From an uncultured Bacteroidota bacterium (GTDB lineage Bacteria; Bacteroidota; Bacteroidia; Chitinophagales; Chitinophagaceae): DNA of 64,000 bases. The notes beneath the pieces are model-generated. The model did not search any database. It was not told the DNA's origin and worked only from the letters and a program-made list of their open reading frames with translations. Below, one piece after another: positions 26,393 to 34,496 of the stretch. Each line of letters opens with the position of its first letter. The first letter of the stretch is position 1. The stretch is taken from positions 1 through 64,000 of the forward strand of contig CAIMDZ010000071.1 of NCBI GenBank assembly GCA_903839875.1. The letters run 5' to 3'. The position numbers were made by a program, and so were the translations under genes.

Positions 26393-26479
26393 ACACTCGC
26401 GGGGGATTTTTATTTTTTAGCAATTGGGTGTCTGAGGTGTGGCACACCTATTCTCGCGAGGAATATTTATTTTTGAAGA

Positions 26480-27073
26480 ATGGATTTTTTGGCAAATAAC
26501 ATATACCATATTTACAATCGCGGTAACAATAGGGACCTAATTTTCCTGAAGGAGGGTAATTATATTTATTTTCTCCAAAAAGTCAGGAAGTATATTTATC
26601 CTCATTGCAATTTGCTTGCTTATGTATTAATGCCTGATCATTTTCATTTCCTTATTCATGCAGATGGCAGAACAGAAAAACAAGAATCAATGGCTAATAT
26701 TACCAGGAATGTTTTGAGTGAGGGATTCAGGTTATTGCTTAGCTCATATACAAAAGGAATAAACAAGCAGGAAAACAGGACCGGTAATCTGATACAACAG
26801 AACACTAAATCTAAATGTGTACTGGACGCATCGAACCCTGGAAAGGATAATTATGCAATAACTTGTTTCGATTATATTCATCAAAATCCGGTAAGAGCTG
26901 GTATTGTTGATAAGATAGAAGATTGGCATTATTCATCTTACAGGGATTATGCCGGATTGAGGAAGGGTACGTTGTGTGAGCAGCTTTTAGCTAGAGATTT
27001 ACTGGGAATTGAACTTGGTGCAGTGAATGAGAATAGATTAGTTAATGATGAACTGTTAATAAATATTTGGTAA
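26480..27073 (+). CDS. REP-associated tyrosine transposase (RAYT, Y1 HUH family)
   Basis: 197 residues. It has the single-tyrosine HUH nuclease layout of IS200-like proteins: IYHIYNRGNN at the start, LLAYVLMPDHFHFLIH with His54-Phe-His56 (HUH), a tyrosine in LLLSSYTKGINKQ near residue 90, and YIHQNPVRAGIV-W-YSSYRDY at the C-terminus, a diagnostic RAYT block. It is bracketed by matching palindromes at 26360-26392 and 27076-27108, the substrate type known for RAYTs. It lies between hemF and hemB on the same strand and so may be co-transcribed with them. The frame appears intact. Confidence 0.9.
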   Translation: MDFLANNIYHIYNRGNNRDLIFLKEGNYIYFLQKVRKYIYPHCNLLAYVLMPDHFHFLIHADGRTEKQESMANITRNVLSEGFRLLLSSYTKGINKQENRTGNLIQQNTKSKCVLDASNPGKDNYAITCFDYIHQNPVRAGIVDKIEDWHYSSYRDYAGLRKGTLCEQLLARDLLGIELGAVNENRLVNDELLINIW

Positions 27074-27075
27074 CA

Positions 27076-27108
27076 AAGTGTGCCACACCTCGGAGGTGTG
27101 GCACACTT
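27076..27108. repeat. 33-bp REP-like palindrome, right of RAYT
   Basis: AAGTGTGCCACACCTC-G-GAGGTGTGGCACACTT, perfect inverted repeat with 16-bp arms. It differs from the left copy only at the outer AG/CT ends and the centre base. Confidence 0.9.
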
Positions 27109-27121
27109 ACACACTTAAACT

Positions 27122-28096
27122 ATGCATTTAATAAGAAGAAACCGCATTCTCCGCCAAACCCCCGCCATCCGTGCGATGGTAGCTGAGACAATATTAAGGC
27201 CGGCAGATTTTATTGCGCCTTTGTTCATTACCGAAGGAACTGGCGTGCGTGAGGAAATTTCCTCTATGCAGGGATACTACCGCATGAGCATAGATAAAAC
27301 CTTGCTTGAAGTGAAGGAGCTATGGTCGCTGGGTATTAAGAGCGTACTGCTGTTCATCAAATGTAAAGATGAACTCAAAGATAACATGGGAACCGAAGCG
27401 CTGAATCCCAACGGGCTCATGCAGCGCAGCATAAAAGCAATTAAAAACGCCTGTCCGGATATAGTGGTAATGACCGATGTGGCGCTTGATCCTTTCTCCA
27501 CCTACGGACATGACGGAATAGTGGAAGGAAACGAAATTGTAAATGACCCGACGGTGGAAGTACTGGCACAAATGAGTGTAAGCCATGCAGAGGCCGGTGC
27601 AGACATTGTTGCTCCCAGCGACATGATGGATGGCCGGATACTTGCTATACGTGAAGCATTGGAAAGCAGTGGCTTTACCAAAACAGGTATCATGGCATAC
27701 AGCGCTAAATATGCATCCTGTTTTTACGGCCCATTCAGGGATGCCCTCGACAGCGCGCCCGGCTTTGGTGATAAGAAGACTTACCAGATGGACTATGCCA
27801 ACAGGGTAGAAGCCATCAAGGAAGTAATGATGGACGTGGAAGAAGGCGCAGACATAGTAATGGTTAAGCCTACAATGGCCTACCTTGATATTATCCGCGA
27901 GGTACGGAATAATGTGGATGTACCTGTGAGTGCCTACCATGTGAGCGGTGAATACGCTATGATAAAGGCCGCTGCAAAAATGGGCTGGCTGGATGAAAAC
28001 AAAGCAATTATTGAATCTCTTACCAGCATTAAGCGGGCAGGGGCAGACCTGATTGCAACGTATTTTGCGAAGGACGCGGTGAAGTTGATAAGTTGA
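27122..28096 (+). CDS. hemB: Delta-aminolevulinic acid dehydratase (porphobilinogen synthase)
   Basis: 324 residues. It condenses two aminolevulinate molecules to porphobilinogen. The two active-site lysines are in GIMAYSAKYAS and VMVKPTMAY (Lys249). At the metal-switch site the sequence is DVALDPFSTYGHDG, with Asp in place of the zinc-binding cysteines, so this is the Mg/K-dependent, zinc-independent type. The final KLIS and stop are encoded by family A repeat DNA (GTTGATAAGTTGATAGG), showing another repeat-derived C-terminus. It follows the RAYT and its right palindrome by 13 bp. Confidence 0.96.
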   Translation: MHLIRRNRILRQTPAIRAMVAETILRPADFIAPLFITEGTGVREEISSMQGYYRMSIDKTLLEVKELWSLGIKSVLLFIKCKDELKDNMGTEALNPNGLMQRSIKAIKNACPDIVVMTDVALDPFSTYGHDGIVEGNEIVNDPTVEVLAQMSVSHAEAGADIVAPSDMMDGRILAIREALESSGFTKTGIMAYSAKYASCFYGPFRDALDSAPGFGDKKTYQMDYANRVEAIKEVMMDVEEGADIVMVKPTMAYLDIIREVRNNVDVPVSAYHVSGEYAMIKAAAKMGWLDENKAIIESLTSIKRAGADLIATYFAKDAVKLIS

Positions 28097-28156
28097 TAGG
28101 TTGATAGGTTGATAGGTTGATAAGTTGACAGGTTGATAAGTTGATAGGTTGATATG
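28084..28156. repeat. Short tandem array, family A (GTTGATAGG units), at the hemB stop
   Basis: Eight units of GTTGATAGG, GTTGATAAG or GTTGACAGG in head-to-tail order, starting within the last hemB codons. It is the reverse complement of the array at 8176-8319. Confidence 0.85.
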
Positions 28157-28197
28157 TGAACGAATTTTAGGACTTTTGGGAACTGAACCATATTTTT

Positions 28198-29496
28198 ATG
28201 ATAACAAAGAGCAAAGAATTATTTGAGCGGGCGCAGAAGACCATTCCCGGCGGTGTGAACTCACCGGTGCGTGCATTCAGGAGTGTAGGTGGTACGCCGC
28301 TGTTTATTGAGAAGGCCAAGGGTGCATACATGTATGATGCTGATGGCAGCAAGTATATAGACTACATCAACTCATGGGGCCCCATGATACTTGGTCATGC
28401 TTATGAACCGGTTGTAAAAGCCATACAGGAAAGGGCCGCACTCTCGACATCATTTGGTGCACCTACCGAGCTGGAAATAGATATGGCGGAGCTTATTGTG
28501 AGCATGGCCCCCAATGTGGACATGGTACGCATGGTGAGCAGCGGCACGGAGGCTTGTATGAGTGCGCTCCGGCTGGCAAGGGGATTTACCGGAAGGAATA
28601 AATTCATCAAGTTCGAAGGTTGTTATCATGGTCATGCCGATGCTTTTTTGGTGAAGGCGGGGAGCGGTGTGGCTACATTCAATATACAGACCATACCGGG
28701 GGTAACGGCAGGTGTTTCGATGGATACGCTTACAGCGCCATACAACGACCTGGAAGTTGTGGAGCAGTTAGTTAAGGACAATAGCGGAGAGATCGCGGCT
28801 ATCATTGTGGAGCCGGTTGCAGGCAACATGGGTTGTATTCCTCCTGCTCCCGGCTTCCTGGAAGGGCTGCGCGCTATATGTGATAAGGAAGGTATAGTGT
28901 TCATTTTTGATGAGGTGATGACGGGTTTCCGGCTTGCGCCGGGTGGCGCACAGGAGCGTCTGGGTGTGCGTGCCGATCTGGTGACCTATGGCAAGGTGAT
29001 AGGTGGTGGTATGCCTGTAGGCGCTTTCGGAGGCCGAAAGGATATCATGGAGTATATTGCGCCATTGGGCAATGTATACCAGGCAGGCACGCTAAGCGGC
29101 AATCCGCTGGCGATGATTGCAGGATATACCATGCTCAAGACCCTGAAGGACAATCCTTCTATATATAAAGAGCTTGATGAAAAGACGATATACCTGCACA
29201 AAGGACTGAAAAAAGCGCTGGCAAAATGTGGCTCGCCGTTTGTGATCAACAGGCTGGGTTCAATGATCAGTGTGCACTTCAGCGATAAGCCAGTGAATAA
29301 CTTTGCATCGGCGTCAGCAGCGAACAATACTCTGTTCAACACCTTCTTCCATGGTATGCTGGAAAACGGTGTTTACCTGCCGCCATCGGCTTTCGAAACA
29401 TGGTTTATCAGTACGGCATTGTCTGCAAAAGACATTGATGAGACGGTGGATATTGCGGGGGAAATAACTTTGAACACACCCCTGAACCCCTCCTGA
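28198..29496 (+). CDS. hemL: Glutamate-1-semialdehyde 2,1-aminomutase
   Basis: 432 residues, PLP-dependent, converting glutamate-1-semialdehyde to 5-aminolevulinate, the second C5-pathway step. Visible: [53 protein letters not shown] and the PLP lysine Lys266 in [18 protein letters not shown]. With hemA it confirms the C5 rather than the ALA-synthase route. Last gene of the cluster; the terminal NTPLNPS is encoded by the ACCCCTGAACCCCT repeat. Confidence 0.96.
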   Translation: MITKSKELFERAQKTIPGGVNSPVRAFRSVGGTPLFIEKAKGAYMYDADGSKYIDYINSWGPMILGHAYEPVVKAIQERAALSTSFGAPTELEIDMAELIVSMAPNVDMVRMVSSGTEACMSALRLARGFTGRNKFIKFEGCYHGHADAFLVKAGSGVATFNIQTIPGVTAGVSMDTLTAPYNDLEVVEQLVKDNSGEIAAIIVEPVAGNMGCIPPAPGFLEGLRAICDKEGIVFIFDEVMTGFRLAPGGAQERLGVRADLVTYGKVIGGGMPVGAFGGRKDIMEYIAPLGNVYQAGTLSGNPLAMIAGYTMLKTLKDNPSIYKELDEKTIYLHKGLKKALAKCGSPFVINRLGSMISVHFSDKPVNNFASASAANNTLFNTFFHGMLENGVYLPPSAFETWFISTALSAKDIDETVDIAGEITLNTPLNPS

Positions 29497-29515
29497 TAAA
29501 AATCGGGACCTTGTG
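29476..29515. repeat. Gene-end repeat, family D (ACCCCTGAACCCCT), at the hemL stop
   Basis: CACACCCCTGAACCCCTCC then TGATAAAAATCGGGACC. The ACCCCTGAACCCCT core recurs at 50592-50622 and in part at 57913-57935; related CCCTAAATCCCTAAGGG is at 9840-9858 and AAACCCCAAACTCCTAAAG at 10912-10930. Confidence 0.7.
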
Positions 29516-29614
29516 CCGGGGAACCATGCATTTAGCTGCCGGTAAATTTTCATTGTCCTTTCTACTTTCTGGCGATGTTGTTTTCGCTGGCGAATTCTTT
29601 GCTATTATTGCAAT

Positions 29615-30814
29615 TTAACTCTTTGCTTCCGGCTTTTTCGCTGGCTCTTTTGTGGCTGGTGATTTTGTGGAGTCTGTTGGTGCAGGCTTTTTCAGCACTT
29701 CCGTCAGTACCTCTTCAAGTTGACTGCCTCTCAGGTCGTGGCCTATTATTTTGCCGGTAGGGTCAATGAGGAAATTGGCAGGAATGGAATGTACCCCATA
29801 GGTAACCACTGCTGTGGATTTCCAGCCGCTGAGATCACTCAGCTGAGTCCATGATAAGCTGTCATCTTTTATGGCTTTGTCCCATGTGCCTTTCTGATTG
29901 TCGAGTGATACTCCCAGTACTGTAAAATTTTTATCTTTGAATTTCCGGTAGGCCGCTACAACATTTGGGTTTTCGCCACGGCATGGCTGGCACCAGGATG
30001 CCCAGAAATCGAGCAGCACAAACTTGCCCCTGAATGATGATAGCGAAACCATTTTGCCTTCCATATCGGGCAGCGTAATTTCAGGAGCCACTGTGCCTGC
30101 ATCTACAGGCTTTGTCGCCTGCATTTGTTTACTTTTGACTACAGTATACCACTCACCGAAATCATGGGTCATTTTAGTATTCGGAAACCTGCGGTTCAGG
30201 CTTTGAGCAAACGCTTCGAGGTAATGTTTTTCAGTTGCAGGGTTCAGGATGCGTGCGGCAAATATGGCATTGGGCTCGTAAGTGATCGTATCGGCATAAT
30301 GCTCCACAAACTGCGTGAAGTGCTGCCGCTTATCTGCAAAATCATTTCTCGCTACGGTTAGTAGACTATCGTTACCTCTTGCCTTTAGGGTATCGAGCAC
30401 CATGCTCATGGTAATATTATCGAGCGAAAATTGCCTGATAGCCCCAAGAATACTTTTCATATCCTGCGAAGCGGCGGAACCCTGAACGATATAGTCTTCC
30501 AGCTTGTTCCAGTTAGCATCTATTTTTATGTTGCCCTTATCAATGGAGAGGAGTATGAATTTTTTAGGTTGGAAATGAATGCGGTATAATCCCGGTTCAG
30601 GCGCTATGCCCGACAGTTCAAAACGACCATCGGCCTTTGATTTTACTGAGTCTACAATTACGATGATATCATTGGCATTCAGTTGTTCGAGCACAACCGT
30701 TTGCAGGGGCATGTCGGCAATATTCCCTATAATGGTGAATTTACGGCTATTGCTGCTGCAGGCAGTCAACCCGGAAATTACAATAAGTGCTAAAAGGTGT
30801 AGTTTTATCTTCAT
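29615..30814 (-). CDS. TlpA-like thiol-disulfide oxidoreductase lipoprotein (DUF4369-redoxin)
   Basis: 399 residues from the ATG at 30814, which opens into a lipoprotein signal ending SGLTAC (Cys19). Residues about 22-140 fit the N-terminal DUF4369 domain of Bacteroidota thioredoxin-like lipoproteins. The AhpC/TSA-redoxin domain (about 240-375) has the CXXC site in LLDFWASWCQPCRGENP and cis-Pro segment HSIPANFLIDPTGKI. The C-terminus is a Lys/Pro/Ala-rich tail. Expected to reduce disulfides or cytochrome c precursors outside the cytoplasm. It is convergent with hemL, so not in the heme operon. Confidence 0.9.
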   Translation of the reverse strand: MKIKLHLLALIVISGLTACSSNSRKFTIIGNIADMPLQTVVLEQLNANDIIVIVDSVKSKADGRFELSGIAPEPGLYRIHFQPKKFILLSIDKGNIKIDANWNKLEDYIVQGSAASQDMKSILGAIRQFSLDNITMSMVLDTLKARGNDSLLTVARNDFADKRQHFTQFVEHYADTITYEPNAIFAARILNPATEKHYLEAFAQSLNRRFPNTKMTHDFGEWYTVVKSKQMQATKPVDAGTVAPEITLPDMEGKMVSLSSFRGKFVLLDFWASWCQPCRGENPNVVAAYRKFKDKNFTVLGVSLDNQKGTWDKAIKDDSLSWTQLSDLSGWKSTAVVTYGVHSIPANFLIDPTGKIIGHDLRGSQLEEVLTEVLKKPAPTDSTKSPATKEPAKKPEAKS

Positions 30815-30930
30815 CCAGGGGATTTTACAAGTTATGCCAACCCAAAAATAGTAAGTCAAACGTCAAGAAATGCCTAAAATTTGGTAATACATACAGAATA
30901 AATATTATGAACATGAAATAATAAAATCAG

Positions 30931-30938
30931 TAATTTTG
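30931..30938 (+). promoter_or_regulatory. -7 promoter box of the 31-kb lipoprotein gene
   Basis: TAATTTTG, exact TAnnTTTG match 15 bp before the ATG at 30954; it also lies within the longer frame, supporting the shorter start. Confidence 0.45.
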
Positions 30939-30953
30939 CCGTTAAATTTCCTT

Positions 30954-31436
30954 ATGAAAAACCTTTTATTCTTATCTGTAGCTATTATTTGCGCTGTATT
31001 TCTATTTACCCAATGCCATCCGGGCGGCAATAATTATACAGCCACTGATCATACCAAGGGTATGATAAAAATAAAATCATGGACAGGCAATGCGCATGGT
31101 TATGTGCAGGGCGATACTATACAATTCCCGCCACCCGATACCACACATGTTGCCTGGGCAAAGGCATATAGCCATAATATAACCGATACCAGTTTTTCAG
31201 TGCTTAAGATTGATGGGTTTGATATCATCGTATTGGGCACTATACTCAGGTACAAAGCCACCGATTCTACCCTGCAAACTGTAACGTTTGACACTACGGT
31301 GGTAGGTTCAGGTACAGATATACTTAAATATTATTATGCAATTGATAGCTTTAGCTATGAATTCCATATTATAACCGGGTTTAATGCCGCCGCTAATAAG
31401 TATTACATGACTGACTTGTTTATTCATACTAAATAG
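30954..31436 (+). CDS. Small lipoprotein of unknown function
   Basis: 160 residues from ATG 30954 (the longer frame from 30936 would start inside the -7 box). The signal MKNLLFLSVAIICAVFLFTQC gives a lipobox at Cys21. The mature part is beta-rich with TATDHTKGMIKIKSWTGNAHG and threonine/aspartate-rich strands. No family recognised. Divergent from the TlpA-like gene. Confidence 0.7.
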   Translation: MKNLLFLSVAIICAVFLFTQCHPGGNNYTATDHTKGMIKIKSWTGNAHGYVQGDTIQFPPPDTTHVAWAKAYSHNITDTSFSVLKIDGFDIIVLGTILRYKATDSTLQTVTFDTTVVGSGTDILKYYYAIDSFSYEFHIITGFNAAANKYYMTDLFIHTK

Positions 31437-32016
31437 TCATAGGTCGTAAGTCGTATATCCGAGAGTCGTCAGTCATCATTCCTGCGCAAAAGCTTCGGCA
31501 GTTTGTGGGACTTGTTTATACGTTATATATTTATATCAAATGTTTATTTATATTAACATGATGTTGAGATTAGGTGATTGTCTTCCGAAATAACCGGATG
31601 CCACACATCCATTCCAATCTTTTTTATTGCCCCACGACTAAAAATATCAGGCGATTTTTTAGATGATTTTCAACCAGTTGTGAGAACAAATGTAAAAATG
31701 GGGCCATATACCGATTATTCCTGGAGGGTAATGGTTGTTGATTAATTGTTGGTAACAACCAACTTAAGTAGCCCTGTACCGACATAACTTTTTTGCGGAC
31801 TTTCTACTTTCTACTAAAAATCAGTGTGGCAATGATGGGGTAATGGTTCTATTGATTATCAATTAGTTACAACAGGAAAAATGGGAAAATGGCCTCTCCC
31901 GAATATTATTGTGAGGACAATGCGTATGGATAATTTTGATGGCATTACAGTTGATGCAGGAAATAAAGTTAAATTCCAAATCAAATGCAATTTTCTACTT
32001 TCTACTTTCTACTCAC

Positions 32017-32254
32017 GACTTTCGACTCAAAAAAAGAGGGGTTTCACGAAGATTCCCCTCTATCCATTTTAACCAAACTAATCAGATCATTGGATCCGAC
32101 TATTGTTCGAATGCAAAGTAGATATGTACTCATCCTGTCAAAATTACACACAACAGTGATTGATTTGATATAGATCATGGTAGGCGACAATTAATAATTA
32201 ATGAATTATGTAAAATGTCTATAAAATGCAAATTACACTCCCCCTGTTCACGAC
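32017..32254. repeat. Duplicated intergenic block, copy 1
   Basis: About 238 bp matching 38472-38708 along its length with few indels. The best preserved segments are GACTTTCGACTCAAAAAAA, GAGGGGTTTCACGAAGATTC, GGATCCGACTATTGTTCGAA, TGCAAAGTAGATA and TTGATATAGATCAT. The two copies lie in the same orientation on either side of the NtrC-type regulator and hybrid kinase genes. Confidence 0.85.
32029..32109 (-). ncRNA. Candidate small RNA, copy 1
   Basis: Read leftward: TTTTGACA (32137-32144) as -33, TACTTTG (32114-32120) as a -7 one base shorter than TAnnTTTG, then about 80 nt ending in AGAGGGG-AATCTTCGTGAAA-CCCCTCT followed by seven T residues (32029-32061). The same arrangement is conserved in copy 2 with wobble-compatible stem changes. 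No ORF of useful length lies inside. This is inference from sequence; the block could also be just a duplicated upstream region. Confidence 0.4.
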
Positions 32255-32263
32255 AGCCGGTAC

Positions 32264-32557
32264 CTATACTGTAATTTCGTCCAGTTCTTCATATGGTTGT
32301 GTCAGAAACCTGGCCAGGAGCAATTCAATTGTCGTGAACCTGCTTCCGGAAATTACCTGACCGGTATATGTGGTGGCTCCATCAGCTACAATAGCACTAC
32401 CATCAACCCCTGCATGCGGTATGTGGACAAGCAACCTGACTTCTGTGGCATCTGTTGCCATCCGCCGCCTGGCCCACTCAATCTCTTTCGGCGATATGAT
32501 CCTTTTGTTTATCCCGGACGGCCTTTTGCAATCTGATTTCCTTATCGCTTGTGTCAT
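32264..32557 (-). CDS. Small protein of unknown function, second of an overlapping pair
   Basis: 97 residues (MTQAIRKSDCKRPSGINKRI start, ILLARFLTQPYEELDEITV end). Its ATG overlaps the stop of the upstream frame as ATGA, which suggests translational coupling and supports both as real. Composition is ordinary and non-repetitive. No family recognised. Plus-strand frames at 32297 and 32370 are weaker alternatives. Confidence 0.4.
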   Translation of the reverse strand: MTQAIRKSDCKRPSGINKRIISPKEIEWARRRMATDATEVRLLVHIPHAGVDGSAIVADGATTYTGQVISGSRFTTIELLLARFLTQPYEELDEITV

Positions 32558-32841
32558 TGGTTTTGTTTTGGCAAGTGTTTAGTTTTTTTTAAGAATATGA
32601 TTAAGGGATTATGAATTCTTTTTTGCCTTATTTTCTTAATCTCATACACAATTTTGGTACAAAGTTCATCAAAGAGTTTCCCCGACATCCATCGTGAATC
32701 TATGTCCTTCCTTCGTAGCATGGCTGACTGCCCAGCCACTTTCATATTATAAGAAATTATACCAGTAGGTATCATTCGCGCATATATACAATATATGATG
32801 ACCTGATAATTCCGCCCGCTATGTTGTACCAATAATTCCAT
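32554..32841 (-). CDS. Small basic protein of unknown function, first of an overlapping pair
   Basis: 95 residues, rich in Lys and Ile (YEIKKIRQKRIHNPLIIFL), no signal peptide. It ends in an ATGA overlap with the next gene. The N-terminal MELLVQHSGRNYQVIIYCIY is unlike any family I can name. The pair is divergent from the NtrC-type regulator gene. Confidence 0.4.
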   Translation of the reverse strand: MELLVQHSGRNYQVIIYCIYARMIPTGIISYNMKVAGQSAMLRRKDIDSRWMSGKLFDELCTKIVYEIKKIRQKRIHNPLIIFLKKTKHLPKQNQ

Positions 32842-33142
32842 TATCTCTACCTTATACTATCTAAATTGTTGCAAATGATATGCATTCTGTTTGTTTATAT
32901 AATAATGTGTTATGTGGTATATATTCAGTGAAGTAGAATTTAAACCGAATGTTTCATTAAATTCACTAACCACAATCATGCCAAAATATCAAATGATTGA
33001 TAATCAGCTATTTAAAAAAATTTAGTTCTTGAAAAAAGTGCAATAAGTGCAATAATTTCCGTTTTTGGGAATTTTATATGTTTTATCAAATTTAAATTGC
33101 CTAGTTTTGCCCTCGTAAATCGAATATTATAATAGAGCGAAA
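32842..33142. other. Divergent intergenic region upstream of the response regulator
   Basis: AT-rich, no gene. It holds an imperfect direct repeat GTGCAATAAGTGCAATAATT (33040-33059) and a -7 box at 33102-33109. Probably carries promoters for both directions. Confidence 0.5.
33102..33109 (+). promoter_or_regulatory. -7 promoter box of the regulator/kinase operon
   Basis: TAGTTTTG, exact TAnnTTTG match 33 bp before the regulator ATG; no good -33 element. Confidence 0.45.
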
Positions 33143-34486
33143 ATGGATAAATTTAGAATATATATAGTTGATGATGACCCCTGGTACGGAGAAATACTCG
33201 AATATTACCTGTCTATGAACCCCGATTATGAGATAACCCGGTACCTAAACGCCAATGATTGCATTGCCAATCTGACAGGTAATCCGGACCTGATAACCCT
33301 GGACTATACACTTAATGACGCCAACGGAGCCGAAGTACTTGAAAAAATCAAAAGGTTCAATTCCGATATACCTGTTATAATTATCAGCGGTCAGAAAGAT
33401 ATAGCAACGGCCATTAGGCTGCTGAAGGATGGTGCCACAGATTACTTCATCAAAGATAGCAATACCAAGGATCTGTTATGGAATGCCATCATTCGTATCC
33501 GGCAGCACGCTTCGCTTAAAAAGGAAGTGGAGTTTCTGAAGGAGGAACTGGGCCAGAAATATGATGCAGGGAAACTGATAAAAGGAAACAGCCCTGCTAT
33601 TCAAAAAGTACTGAAATTGATAGAAAAGTCGGTAAACACTAACATAAATGTATCAATAACCGGAGAGACCGGGACTGGCAAAGAACTGGTGGCGAAAGCA
33701 ATACACTACAATTCAAGCAGAAGCAACCGGCCTTTTGCTGCCATCAATATGGCTGCCATACCGGGGGAGCTGCTTGAAAGCGAGCTTTTTGGTTATGAGA
33801 AAGGAGCTTTTACAGGAGCTGCTGCGAGGAAAAAAGGTCGGTTTGAGGAAGCCAACAAGGGCACACTTTTCCTGGACGAAATAGCAGAAATGGATCTGAG
33901 CCTGCAAACAAAATTACTTCGGGTAATACAGGAACGTGAACTGGTACGAGTTGGGGGAAATGAGCGGGTGCCGCTGGATGTAAGGATTGTAACAGCAACG
34001 CACAAGAACCTGGCCGACGAAGTAAGGAAAGGAAATTTCAGAGAAGATCTCTATTACAGGATAACAGGATTCCCAATTGATTTGCCACCCCTACGCGAGC
34101 GCGGCAGCGATATTTTGCTACTGGCCAGGTACCTGCTTGATGATTTTTGCAAAGCAAACAAAATGCCACAGGTAACTATTTCACAAAGTGCGAAGGATAT
34201 ATTACTTGGTTACTACTTTCCAGGCAATGTAAGGGAACTTAAATCGGTTATTGAACTTGCATCGGTAATGTGTTCCAATAGCGAAATTCAGGCTGAAGAC
34301 TTAACCTTCAGCGCGGCCTCTGAAACATGGCAATTCCTGACGAAAGAAAGATCGCTGAAGGAATATGATATAGAAATCATCCGGCACTTCCTGAAAAAAT
34401 ATGACAATAACATTGTTATGGTGGCGAAGAAACTACAGATAGGAAAAACAACGATCTATAAATTGCTTAAGGAAAACAAGCTGTAA
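33143..34486 (+). CDS. Sigma54-dependent NtrC-family response regulator
   Basis: 447 residues. The receiver domain (about 1-120) has the acidic pair in VDDDPW, phospho-acceptor Asp54 (LITLDYTLND) and Lys in ISGQKD. The AAA+ domain (about 140-375) has Walker A GETGTGKE, the sigma54-contacting GAFTGA loop (YEKGAFTGAAA), Walker B GTLFLDEIAEM and the arginine finger region. The Fis-type HTH ends the protein (NNIVMVAKKLQIGKTTIYKLL). When phosphorylated it should open sigma54 promoters. Ten bp before the hybrid kinase, its likely partner. Confidence 0.95.
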   Translation: MDKFRIYIVDDDPWYGEILEYYLSMNPDYEITRYLNANDCIANLTGNPDLITLDYTLNDANGAEVLEKIKRFNSDIPVIIISGQKDIATAIRLLKDGATDYFIKDSNTKDLLWNAIIRIRQHASLKKEVEFLKEELGQKYDAGKLIKGNSPAIQKVLKLIEKSVNTNINVSITGETGTGKELVAKAIHYNSSRSNRPFAAINMAAIPGELLESELFGYEKGAFTGAAARKKGRFEEANKGTLFLDEIAEMDLSLQTKLLRVIQERELVRVGGNERVPLDVRIVTATHKNLADEVRKGNFREDLYYRITGFPIDLPPLRERGSDILLLARYLLDDFCKANKMPQVTISQSAKDILLGYYFPGNVRELKSVIELASVMCSNSEIQAEDLTFSAASETWQFLTKERSLKEYDIEIIRHFLKKYDNNIVMVAKKLQIGKTTIYKLLKENKL

Positions 34487-34496
34487 ATAATTCATC

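Larger units (their letters stand above)
31437..32263. other. Gene-poor region with possible coding remnants
   Basis: No intact gene. A plus-strand frame at about 31600-31741 reads FIAPRLKISGDFLDDFQPVV then RTNVKMGPYTDYSWRVMVVD to a stop. A second (31881-31975) reads NIIVRTMRMDNFDGITVDAG. They may be pieces of a degraded secreted-protein gene; family not recognised. From 31990 there are TTTCTACTTTCTACT runs and from 32017 the first copy of a 238-bp block repeated at 38472-38708. Confidence 0.4.

Noticed and set aside
32095-32120. TTGTTCGAATGC resembling a tRNA T-loop
   Set aside because: No matching acceptor, anticodon or D arms around it; the same string is in both copies of the duplicated block as part of the candidate small RNA.
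32108-32144. Sigma54 promoter for the candidate small RNA
   Set aside because: TTTGCA could serve as -12, but no GG lies ten bases upstream; the -33/-7 reading fits better.
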